The notes beneath the pieces are model-generated. The model worked only from the letters and a program-made list of their open reading frames with translations. It had not been told where the DNA came from and did not search any database. A stretch of DNA of 64,000 nucleotides from Streptomyces sp. TLI_105 (lineage in GTDB: Bacteria > Actinomycetota > Actinomycetes > Streptomycetales > Streptomycetaceae). Numbering within the stretch: the stretch's first letter is position 1; the number at the start of each line of letters is the position of its first letter. A program made the position numbers and the translations under genes. Shown here one piece after another: positions 43,928-50,610 of the stretch. The stretch is from the NCBI RefSeq assembly GCF_900105415.1, contig NZ_FNSM01000001.1, forward strand, positions 6,318,501 to 6,382,500, in the 5' to 3' direction.

Positions 43928-44647
43928 TTGAGCCGCTCGGTTCTCGTCACCGGAGGAAACCGGGGCATCGGCCTCGCCATCGCCCGCGCGTTCGCCGAGG
44001 CCGGCGACAAGGTCGCGATCACGTACCGCTCCGGCGAGCCCCCGGCCGCCCTGGTCGAGCTCGGCTGCCTCCCCGTCAAGTGCGACATCACCGACGCGGA
44101 GCAGGTGGAGACGGCCTACAAGGAGATCGAGGAGAAGCACGGCCCGGTGGAGGTCCTCGTGGCCAACGCCGGCGTGACGAAGGACCAGCTCCTCATGCGC
44201 ATGACCGAGGAGGACTTCACGTCCGTCCTCGACACCAACCTCACCGGCACCTTCCGGGTCGTCAAGCGCGCCAACCGCGGGATGCTGCGTGCCAAGAAGG
44301 GCCGCGTCGTCCTGATCTCCTCGGTCGTCGGTCTGCTGGGCTCCGCGGGCCAGGCCAACTACGCCGCCTCCAAGGCCGGCCTGGTCGGTTTCGCCCGCTC
44401 CCTCGCGCGTGAGCTGGGCTCGCGCAACATCACCTTCAACGTCGTCGCCCCCGGCTTCGTCGACACCGACATGACCGCGGTGCTCACCGACGAGCAGCGC
44501 GCGGGCATCGTCTCCCAGGTGCCGCTGGGCCGTTACGCGCAGCCGGAGGAGATCGCCGCCGCGGTGAAGTTCCTCGCCTCCGACGACGCCTCGTACATCA
44601 CTGGAGCCGTCATCCCGGTTGACGGCGGATTGGGCATGGGTCACTGA
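43928..44647 (+). CDS. fabG: 3-oxoacyl-ACP reductase (FabG-type SDR)
   Basis: A 239-residue SDR starting at TTG 43928 (SRSVLVTGGNRGIGLAIARAF). The Rossmann motif TGGNRGIG is near residues 8-15, NAG at about 80-82, catalytic Ser in LISSVVG and YAASK in QANYAASKAG. It reduces beta-ketoacyl-ACP in fatty acid synthesis. It lies five bases before an InhA-type enoyl reductase, the same pairing as mabA-inhA in mycobacteria and SCO1815-SCO1814 in S. coelicolor. An upstream GTG would add 20 unlikely residues. Confidence 0.93.
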   Translation: MSRSVLVTGGNRGIGLAIARAFAEAGDKVAITYRSGEPPAALVELGCLPVKCDITDAEQVETAYKEIEEKHGPVEVLVANAGVTKDQLLMRMTEEDFTSVLDTNLTGTFRVVKRANRGMLRAKKGRVVLISSVVGLLGSAGQANYAASKAGLVGFARSLARELGSRNITFNVVAPGFVDTDMTAVLTDEQRAGIVSQVPLGRYAQPEEIAAAVKFLASDDASYITGAVIPVDGGLGMGH

Positions 44648-44652
44648 TCACC

Positions 44653-45429
44653 ATGAGCGGAATTCTCGAGGGCAAGCGCATCCTCATCACCGGTGTGCTG
44701 ATGGAGTCCTCCATCGCCTTCCACGCCGCGAAGCTGGCCCAGGAGCAGGGTGCGGAGATCATCCTCACCGCCTGGCCCCGGCCGACGCTGACCGAGCGCA
44801 TCGCCAAGAAGCTCCCCAAGCCCGAGAACGTCAAGGTCCTGGAGCTCGACGTCTCCAACGACGAGCACCTCGCCCGCCTGGAGGGCCAGGTCCGCGAGCA
44901 CCTGGGCGACCGCCTCGACGGCATCGTGCACTCCATCGGCTTCGCGCCGCAGGACGCGCTCGGCGGCAACTTCCTGAACACGCCGTTCGAGTCCGTGGCC
45001 ACCGCCATGCACGTCTCCGCCTTCTCCCTGAAGTCGCTGACCATGGCGCTGCTGCCGCTGATGTCCGAGGGCGGTTCGGTCGTCGGCCTCACCTTCGACG
45101 CCAAGTTCGCCTGGCCGCAGTACGACTGGATGGGCCCGGCCAAGGCCGCCCTGGAGGCCACCAGCCGCTACATGGCGCGCGACCTCGGCAAGCAGAACAT
45201 CCGCTGCAACCTGATCTCGGCGGGCCCGCTCGGCTCCATGGCCGCGAAGTCCATCCCGGGCTTCGGCGAGCTGGCCTCCGTGTGGGACAGCCGTTCCCCG
45301 CTGGAGTGGGAGCTCTCGGACCCGGAGCCGGCCGGCCGCGGCATCGTCGCGCTGCTCTCGGACTGGTTCCCGAAGACCACGGGCGAGATCATCCACGTGG
45401 ACGGCGGTCTGCACGCCATCGGCGCGTAA
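44653..45429 (+). CDS. fabI: Enoyl-ACP reductase (NADH), InhA/FabI type
   Basis: A 258-residue enoyl reductase. The N-terminus GILEGKRILITGVLMESSIAFHAA and the active-site pattern YDWMGPAKAALEATSRYMARDLG match mycobacterial InhA closely, with the Tyr and Lys seven residues apart. It completes each elongation cycle of type II fatty acid synthesis. It is translated together with fabG and followed by a strong terminator. Confidence 0.95.
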   Translation: MSGILEGKRILITGVLMESSIAFHAAKLAQEQGAEIILTAWPRPTLTERIAKKLPKPENVKVLELDVSNDEHLARLEGQVREHLGDRLDGIVHSIGFAPQDALGGNFLNTPFESVATAMHVSAFSLKSLTMALLPLMSEGGSVVGLTFDAKFAWPQYDWMGPAKAALEATSRYMARDLGKQNIRCNLISAGPLGSMAAKSIPGFGELASVWDSRSPLEWELSDPEPAGRGIVALLSDWFPKTTGEIIHVDGGLHAIGA

Positions 45430-45456
45430 CCGCTCCGTACAGCTCCGTACGGCAGA

Positions 45457-45496
45457 GAGGGCCGTGTGTCCGCCGAGTGGCGGACACACGGCCCTC
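45457..45496 (+). terminator. Hairpin terminator after fabI
   Basis: A perfect 18-bp stem (45457-45474 with 45479-45496) with loop GAGT, 28 bases after the fabI stop. Confidence 0.92.
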
Positions 45497-45595
45497 GCCG
45501 TTCCGCAACTCCTGCACGGGTCGAAAATCAGCCCGAACCACCCCAGACTGAGGCAGAGCGTGATGTTCTGCTGCTGACGGGGAGGAGGTACGGGC

Positions 45596-46015
45596 ATGCG
45601 CGTGATACGTCAGGGCTTCGGGGCGTTCGCCTCCGTCGCCGTTCTGATCACCGGTACAGCCGTGGCCACCGAGCTGCGGGCCGCTCCCGCCCCCGCCGAG
45701 GAGCCCTCCGTCACCGCCCCGGCGACCGAGGAGCCGGAGGACTTCGGAGCCTCCTGCCGCACCGTCGTCGAGGGCTCCCGCGTCACCGCCCACTGCAGCA
45801 ACCCGTACCCTCGCACCGACCGCGTCCGCCTGCACGTCGAGTGCGACCGCTGGTGGGACGTCGACAGCGACAGCGCCGCCGTGGAGGTCGGCCCCGCCGA
45901 CTACGCCCAGGTCACCGGCCGCTGCTGGAAGGAGGTCCGGTCCGCCTGGGTCACGCACCAGCCCGCGGATCCGCCTCCCGCTCCGGGGCAGCCCCTTCCG
46001 GTGCGGGGCTCCTGA
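45596..46015 (+). CDS. Small secreted protein of unknown function
   Basis: A 139-residue protein with an N-terminal hydrophobic signal (about residues 8-28), a Pro/Glu-rich spacer and a domain with four cysteines (SCRTV, HCSNP, ECDRW, RCWKE), which likely form two disulfides outside the cell. A GGAGG site precedes the ATG. Its last 65 bases overlap the 3' end of the GntR-family gene on the other strand. No family recognised. Confidence 0.8.
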   Translation: MRVIRQGFGAFASVAVLITGTAVATELRAAPAPAEEPSVTAPATEEPEDFGASCRTVVEGSRVTAHCSNPYPRTDRVRLHVECDRWWDVDSDSAAVEVGPADYAQVTGRCWKEVRSAWVTHQPADPPPAPGQPLPVRGS

Positions 46016-46673
46016 GGCACATGAAGGGGTAACCGGCCGCCTCCGTGCCGGCCCGCTCGGCGTCGCCCTCGCGGATCGCGTCCACCAGGCGCGCGTGGTC
46101 CATGTGGTTCTCCGGCCGCAGCACCTGCCCCACGTCGTCGCGCAGCCAGTCCCGCAGCAGATCGCCCAGGTCCGCGTAGAGCTCCGTCAGCACCTCGTTG
46201 CCCGAGGCGGCGACGACCGCGTGGTGGAAGGCCGCGTCGGCCGTCACGAACCGCTCCGCGTCCCCCGACTCCCATGCCTGCTCGCGCCGCACGAGCAGGG
46301 CGTCCAGCTGCTTCAGGTCCCGCTCCGAGCGCCGCCCGGCCGCGAACCGCGCCGCGGCGGACTCCAGCGTGGAGCGCAGCTCGGCGACGTGCCGGGGGTC
46401 GGAGCCGGCGAAGCGCCGGTGCATGACGCCCGCCAGCTCGCTGGTGGCGACCACGTACGTCCCCGAGCCCTGGCGGATGTCGAGCAGGCCGTTGTGCGCG
46501 AGCGCGCGGACCGCCTCGCGCACCGTGTTGCGGGCCACGCCCAGCTGCTCGACCAGTTCGGGTTCGGTCGGGATGCGTGAACCCACCGGCCACTCGCCGG
46601 AGGTGATCTGGTTCCGCAGCTCGGCGATCACCTGGTCGGAGAGACCGGTGCGCCGGGGGTGACCGAGGGCCAT
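45951..46673 (-). CDS. FadR-type GntR family transcriptional regulator
   Basis: A 240-residue regulator. The N-terminal winged helix (LSDQVIAELRNQITSGEWPVGSRIPTEPELVEQLGVARNTVREAVRAL) is GntR, and the all-helical C-terminal domain with FHHAVVAASGNEVL is FadR/FCD type, with His/Asp metal ligands plausible. It is divergent from the MFS transporter gene with a 63-base gap containing GATTGG-ACAA-CCAATC, so it probably regulates that transporter. Confidence 0.9.
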   Translation of the reverse strand: MALGHPRRTGLSDQVIAELRNQITSGEWPVGSRIPTEPELVEQLGVARNTVREAVRALAHNGLLDIRQGSGTYVVATSELAGVMHRRFAGSDPRHVAELRSTLESAAARFAAGRRSERDLKQLDALLVRREQAWESGDAERFVTADAAFHHAVVAASGNEVLTELYADLGDLLRDWLRDDVGQVLRPENHMDHARLVDAIREGDAERAGTEAAGYPFMCLRSPAPEGAAPEREADPRAGA

Positions 46674-46696
46674 GGAGCGCCTTCCCATTCGTTCGA

Positions 46697-46712
46697 GATT
46701 GGACAACCAATC
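46697..46712. promoter_or_regulatory. Inverted repeat operator candidate between gntR and the MFS gene
   Basis: GATTGG-ACAA-CCAATC (6+4+6) lies in the 63-base gap. It contains TTGGxxxxCCAA symmetry of the kind bound by FadR-subfamily GntR proteins. Confidence 0.65.
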
Positions 46713-46736
46713 ATCCCATGATTCTATGATGGCTTC

Positions 46737-48092
46737 ATGCCTGACGAGCCGAAGACCCTCGACCCCGCCGCACCGCCGGCCGGAACCACCGCGCGACCGG
46801 CCGGATCCACCACCGCGACCGCGTCCTCCGGAGCGCCCGCCACCGCCGCCGATTCTCCCGCACCGGGCCCGGCACGCGGCCGGCTGCTCGGCCTCGTCGC
46901 CGTCGGACTCGTCCTGGCCGCCCTCAACCTGCGCCCCGCCATCACCAGCCTCGGCGCCCTCCTCGAAGAGGTCAGCGAAGACCTCCACATGAGCGGCAGC
47001 GTCGCCGGAGTCCTCACCTCCGTCCCCCCGCTCTGCTTCGCGGTCTTCGGCATCACCGCGCCCCGCCTCGCCCGCCGCTTCGGCCCCGCCGCCGTCGTCT
47101 GCGCGGGCATGGCCGCGATCTTCACCGGCCTCGTCCTGCGGCCCTTCGCGACCGGCACCGCCGCCTTCCTCGCGGCCAGCGCCCTCGCCCTCATGGGCAT
47201 CGCCGTCAGCAACGTCCTGATGCCCGTCATCGTCAAGCGGTACTTCCCCGACCGCGTCGGCAGCATGACCGGCCTCTACTCCATGGCGCTCGCCCTCGGC
47301 ACCTCCGTCGCCGCGGCCGCGACCGTGCCCATGACCGACGCCCTCGGCGGCGACTGGCGCCTCGGCCTCGGCGTCTGGGCGGCCCTCGCCGCGCTCGCCG
47401 TCCTGCCCTGGCTCCCGCTCCTGCGCGACCGGAACACCGACACGACCCTCCCGGCGGCCGCGACCCCCGAAGCGGCACCGCAGACCCGGGAAGCGGTACC
47501 GCAGGCCCCCGCGCCGCGCATCACCCGCAGCCGCACCGCCTGGGCGCTCGGCGTCTTCTTCGGCCTCCAGGCCACCGGCGCCTACATCACCATGGGCTGG
47601 ATGCCGCAGATCTTCCGCGACGCCGGCGTCCCCGCCGCCACCGCGGGCGTGCTCCTCGCCGTCACCATGGTCATGGGCGTCCCGCTCGCCTTCGTCATCC
47701 CCCGCCTCGCGACCCGGATGAAGAACCAGGGCCCGATCGTCGTCGCGCTCGGCCTGTGCGGACTCACCGGCTACACCGGACTCCTCCTCGCCCCCTCCGG
47801 CGGGGCCTGGGGCTGGGCCGTGCTCCTCGGCGTCTCCAACTGCTCCTTCCCGCTCGCCCTCACGATGATCGGCATGCGCTCGCGCACCGGCGCCGGCGTC
47901 GTCCGCCTCTCCGCCTTCGCGCAGAGCGTCGGCTACCTCATCTCGATCCCCGGCCCCCTCCTCGTCGGCGTGCTCTACCAGCACAGCGGCGGCTGGGGAC
48001 TGCCCATCGCGCTCATGGGCGGGCTCATGGTGCCGCAGATGATCGTCGGGACCCTGGCGGGCAGGGACCGGACGGTCGAGGACGAATGCTGA
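46737..48092 (+). CDS. MFS transporter, CynX/NimT family
   Basis: A 451-residue major facilitator with 12 predicted helices. The first 45 residues are a Pro/Ala/Thr-rich cytoplasmic tail; helix 1 is followed by NLRPAITSLGALLEE, the signature of the CynX/NimT (cyanate/nitroimidazole) branch. A central loop is charged and Pro-rich (about residues 240-260). Substrate unknown. The gene is divergent from a GntR gene, and 17 bases after its stop comes a 38-residue micro-protein gene. Confidence 0.9.
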   Translation: MPDEPKTLDPAAPPAGTTARPAGSTTATASSGAPATAADSPAPGPARGRLLGLVAVGLVLAALNLRPAITSLGALLEEVSEDLHMSGSVAGVLTSVPPLCFAVFGITAPRLARRFGPAAVVCAGMAAIFTGLVLRPFATGTAAFLAASALALMGIAVSNVLMPVIVKRYFPDRVGSMTGLYSMALALGTSVAAAATVPMTDALGGDWRLGLGVWAALAALAVLPWLPLLRDRNTDTTLPAAATPEAAPQTREAVPQAPAPRITRSRTAWALGVFFGLQATGAYITMGWMPQIFRDAGVPAATAGVLLAVTMVMGVPLAFVIPRLATRMKNQGPIVVALGLCGLTGYTGLLLAPSGGAWGWAVLLGVSNCSFPLALTMIGMRSRTGAGVVRLSAFAQSVGYLISIPGPLLVGVLYQHSGGWGLPIALMGGLMVPQMIVGTLAGRDRTVEDEC

Positions 48093-48109
48093 GATGCGAG
48101 ACTGTTCCC

Positions 48110-48226
48110 ATGCCAGTCCTCGAACCCAACCCCCAGAACGGCCAGAAGAAGCTGCTCCTCGTGCTCGGCGCGATGCTCGGCATCACGGTCGTCATCGCCG
48201 TCATCGCCTCCTTCGCCTCCCCGTGA
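48110..48226 (+). CDS. SGM_5486 family transporter-associated micro-protein
   Basis: A 38-residue protein: polar N-terminus (MPVLEPNPQNGQKK) and one transmembrane helix (LLLVLGAMLGITVVIAVIASF). The gene lies 17 bases downstream of the MFS transporter. From memory such short proteins next to this transporter are listed as SGM_5486 family transporter-associated proteins. A role as an accessory peptide of the transporter is plausible but not shown by sequence. It was too short for the usual gene-length cut-off. Confidence 0.75.
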   Translation: MPVLEPNPQNGQKKLLLVLGAMLGITVVIAVIASFASP

Positions 48227-48362
48227 GGTGGGGGTAGCCCCCGCATCCCCTAGGGGGCGGGTCTCAGGGTCAAGTGGGTGGATCACCGGATGGGCCGGAG
48301 GACGCGCGATCCGTACGTTGGTGACAACGGCGAAAGCGCGGAACTCACCCACGGAGGCGGCC

Positions 48363-48566
48363 ATGTCGGCCCCCACGCACCCCGGCATCCGGACCACGAC
48401 CACCGGCGTCGACACCCGGCTGCCCTGGTGGGCCCTCGTCCTCCCGGCAGCCGCCTTCCTCGCCCTCCTGGTCCTCATGGCCGGGTCGGACGGGGCTCAG
48501 GCCGCCTCCGGTGAGCTCGCGACCGGGCGCGTCCTGGAGCACCTCTGGCAAACACTCTCTCTCTGA
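48363..48566 (+). CDS. Small conserved membrane protein
   Basis: A 67-residue protein starting at the ATG 48363, five bases after GGAGG. It has one hydrophobic helix (about residues 21-41, WWALVLPAAAFLALLVLMAG) and an Ala-rich C-terminal part (DGAQAASGELATGRVL). The frame continues upstream but without a comparable start. Function unknown. Confidence 0.7.
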   Translation: MSAPTHPGIRTTTTGVDTRLPWWALVLPAAAFLALLVLMAGSDGAQAASGELATGRVLEHLWQTLSL

Positions 48567-48601
48567 GCCGGAGTGGCCTGTTTCATGCGAAGCTGTGGAC
48601 C

Positions 48602-49120
48602 ATGAGCGTCGATACACCCCGCAGCATCGTGCTCCTCCGGCACGCGAAGGCAGACTGGAACGACGGACCGGACCACGAGCGCCCCCTCGCGGAACGAGGC
48701 CGCAAGGACGCCCCGGTGGCCGGCAGGCGGCTCGCCGACAGCGGCATCGCCCTCGACCTGGCCCTCTGTTCGACCGCCGTCCGCACCCGTGAGACCTGGA
48801 AGCTGGCCGTCCACGAGCTGCCCGCGCGCCCCAAGACGGTGTACGAGGAGCGGATCTACGAAGCCTCCCTCGGTGAGCTCATCGCCGTGGTCAACGAGAC
48901 CCCGGACACCGTGAACAACCTCCTGCTCGTCGGCCACAACCCGGGGATGCACGCGCTCGCCGACGCCCTGGCGGGCGAGTCCGAGGGCGAGCTCCTGCCC
49001 CGGATGAACCGCAGCGGCTTCCCGACCTCCGCCTTCGCCGTCATCACCTTCGACGGCACCTGGAAGTCCGTGGAGCACGGCGTCGGACGACTCGTCGACT
49101 TCTGGGCCCCGCACGCCTGA
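48602..49120 (+). CDS. SixA-type histidine phosphatase family protein
   Basis: A 172-residue phosphohistidine phosphatase of the histidine phosphatase superfamily. The RHG motif is LLRHAKADW with catalytic His14. The second histidine is in LLVGHNPGMHAL. SixA proteins remove phosphate from phosphohistidine in phosphorelays or PTS proteins. Its partner here is unknown. It converges on serB with a shared terminator. Confidence 0.9.
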   Translation: MSVDTPRSIVLLRHAKADWNDGPDHERPLAERGRKDAPVAGRRLADSGIALDLALCSTAVRTRETWKLAVHELPARPKTVYEERIYEASLGELIAVVNETPDTVNNLLLVGHNPGMHALADALAGESEGELLPRMNRSGFPTSAFAVITFDGTWKSVEHGVGRLVDFWAPHA

Positions 49121-49132
49121 TCCCGTACACGA

Positions 49133-49166
49133 GAGGGCCCGGGCGTCGTCCGACACCCGGGCCCTC
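49133..49166. terminator. Bidirectional terminator between sixA-like and serB
   Basis: Sixteen-pair stem with one internal mismatch on the plus strand (a G-U wobble on the minus strand), 49133-49148 with 49151-49166. It lies between two convergent stop codons. Confidence 0.85.
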
Positions 49167-49183
49167 CTCCGTACCGCCACCGC

Positions 49184-50401
49184 TCAGTGCGGCAGGTCGT
49201 CCTCGCCGAAGTCCGCCGCCTCGACCTCCTCGCGCGTGATGCCGAGCAGGTACAGCACGGTGTCCAGGAACGGCACGTTCACCGCCGTGTGGGCCGCCCG
49301 ACGCACCACCGGCTTCGCGTTGAACGCCACCCCGAGCCCGGCCGCGTTCAGCATGTCCAGGTCGTTGGCCCCGTCGCCGATCGCCACGGTCTGCGCCAGC
49401 GGCACCCCCGCCTCCGAGGCGAAGCGGCGCAGCAGCCGCGCCTTGCCCGCCCGGTCGACGATCTCGCCGGTCACCCGGCCGGTGAGCTTCCCGTCCACGA
49501 TCTCCAGCGTGTTGGCGGAGGCGAAGTCGAGGCCGAGCCGCTCCTTCAGGTCGTCGGTGACCTGCGTGAAACCGCCGGAGACGACGCCCACCTGGTAGCC
49601 GAGCCGCTTGAGCGTACGGATCAGGGTCCGGGCGCCCGGGGTCAGCCGCACCTCGGCGCGGACCTTCTCGACCACCGAGGCGTCGAGACCGGCGAGCAGC
49701 TCCACGCGCGCGTGGAGCGACTGCTCGAAGTCCAGCTCGCCGCGCATCGCCGCCGCCGTCACCTCGGCGACCTTGTCCTCGCAGCCCGCGTGCGCGGCGA
49801 AGAGCTCGATCACCTCGTCCTGGATCAGGGTCGAGTCGACGTCCATGACCACGAGCCGCTGGGCCCGCCGGTGCAGACCGGCGGAGACGACGGCCACGTC
49901 GACCCCGATGCCGTGCGCCTCCATGGCCAGCGCGGTCCGCAGCGGCTCGGTCCCGCAGCCCGAGACGGCGAACTCGACCGCCGTCACCGGGTACTTCGCG
50001 AGGCGGAAGACGCGGTCGATGTTGCCGCCGGTCTCCGCGATCCTGGCCGCTATGGCCGCCGTCTGCTCGGCGGTGAGCGGGTTGCCGAGCACGGTGACGT
50101 GCGAGCGTCCCTCGCCACGGGGACGGTTGTCGCCCGTGCCGGAGATGATCTCGGCCTGGAGCTTCAGCGATTCGGCCCAGCTGTGGACGGTGGCCCGGAG
50201 TTCGCCCGGCGAGGCGACGGTCGGCTCGGTGACGAGCGCGCACAGGACGAGGCGGCCGCGGGAGACCACCTGTTCGATGTCCACGACGTCGACGGAGTAG
50301 GCGGCGAGGGTGTCGAAGAGTCCCGCGGTGATCCCGGGACGGTCCTTCCCGAAGATCTTGACGAGAAGGGTGGGAACGTCTGAGGTCTGCGATGCGCTCA
50401 T
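49184..50401 (-). CDS. serB: Phosphoserine phosphatase with N-terminal ACT domains
   Basis: A 405-residue protein. The N-terminal 175 residues hold an ACT domain (TLLVKIFGKDRPGITAGLFDTL) and a second ACT-like unit. The HAD phosphatase domain begins at VVMDVDSTLIQ, with nucleophile Asp187 and acid Asp189. It continues with motif II (VVSGGFTQV) and motif III (AIGDGANDLDML). It makes serine from phosphoserine, and the ACT part suggests feedback by serine. The ATG at 50401 follows normal spacing; the upstream open frame has no family similarity. Confidence 0.94.
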   Translation of the reverse strand: MSASQTSDVPTLLVKIFGKDRPGITAGLFDTLAAYSVDVVDIEQVVSRGRLVLCALVTEPTVASPGELRATVHSWAESLKLQAEIISGTGDNRPRGEGRSHVTVLGNPLTAEQTAAIAARIAETGGNIDRVFRLAKYPVTAVEFAVSGCGTEPLRTALAMEAHGIGVDVAVVSAGLHRRAQRLVVMDVDSTLIQDEVIELFAAHAGCEDKVAEVTAAAMRGELDFEQSLHARVELLAGLDASVVEKVRAEVRLTPGARTLIRTLKRLGYQVGVVSGGFTQVTDDLKERLGLDFASANTLEIVDGKLTGRVTGEIVDRAGKARLLRRFASEAGVPLAQTVAIGDGANDLDMLNAAGLGVAFNAKPVVRRAAHTAVNVPFLDTVLYLLGITREEVEAADFGEDDLPH

Positions 50402-50610
50402 GGTGGTTCCACCGTATCGGGCACCGTGTGCCGCCTCACCCCCCGTCCCGCCCTGCGGACACCCGACTGGTCCAGGAGTCGCCCCGAGGTCTTCACGCGG
50501 CCCGACTTTCCGAGACGGGACCGGGCCTGAAATAGTTCCCCAGGATGATTTCGCCATCCCTGGACTCCCGACGACGGGGGTACATCGGGGGACAAGTAGT
50601 GGGGCATGGA

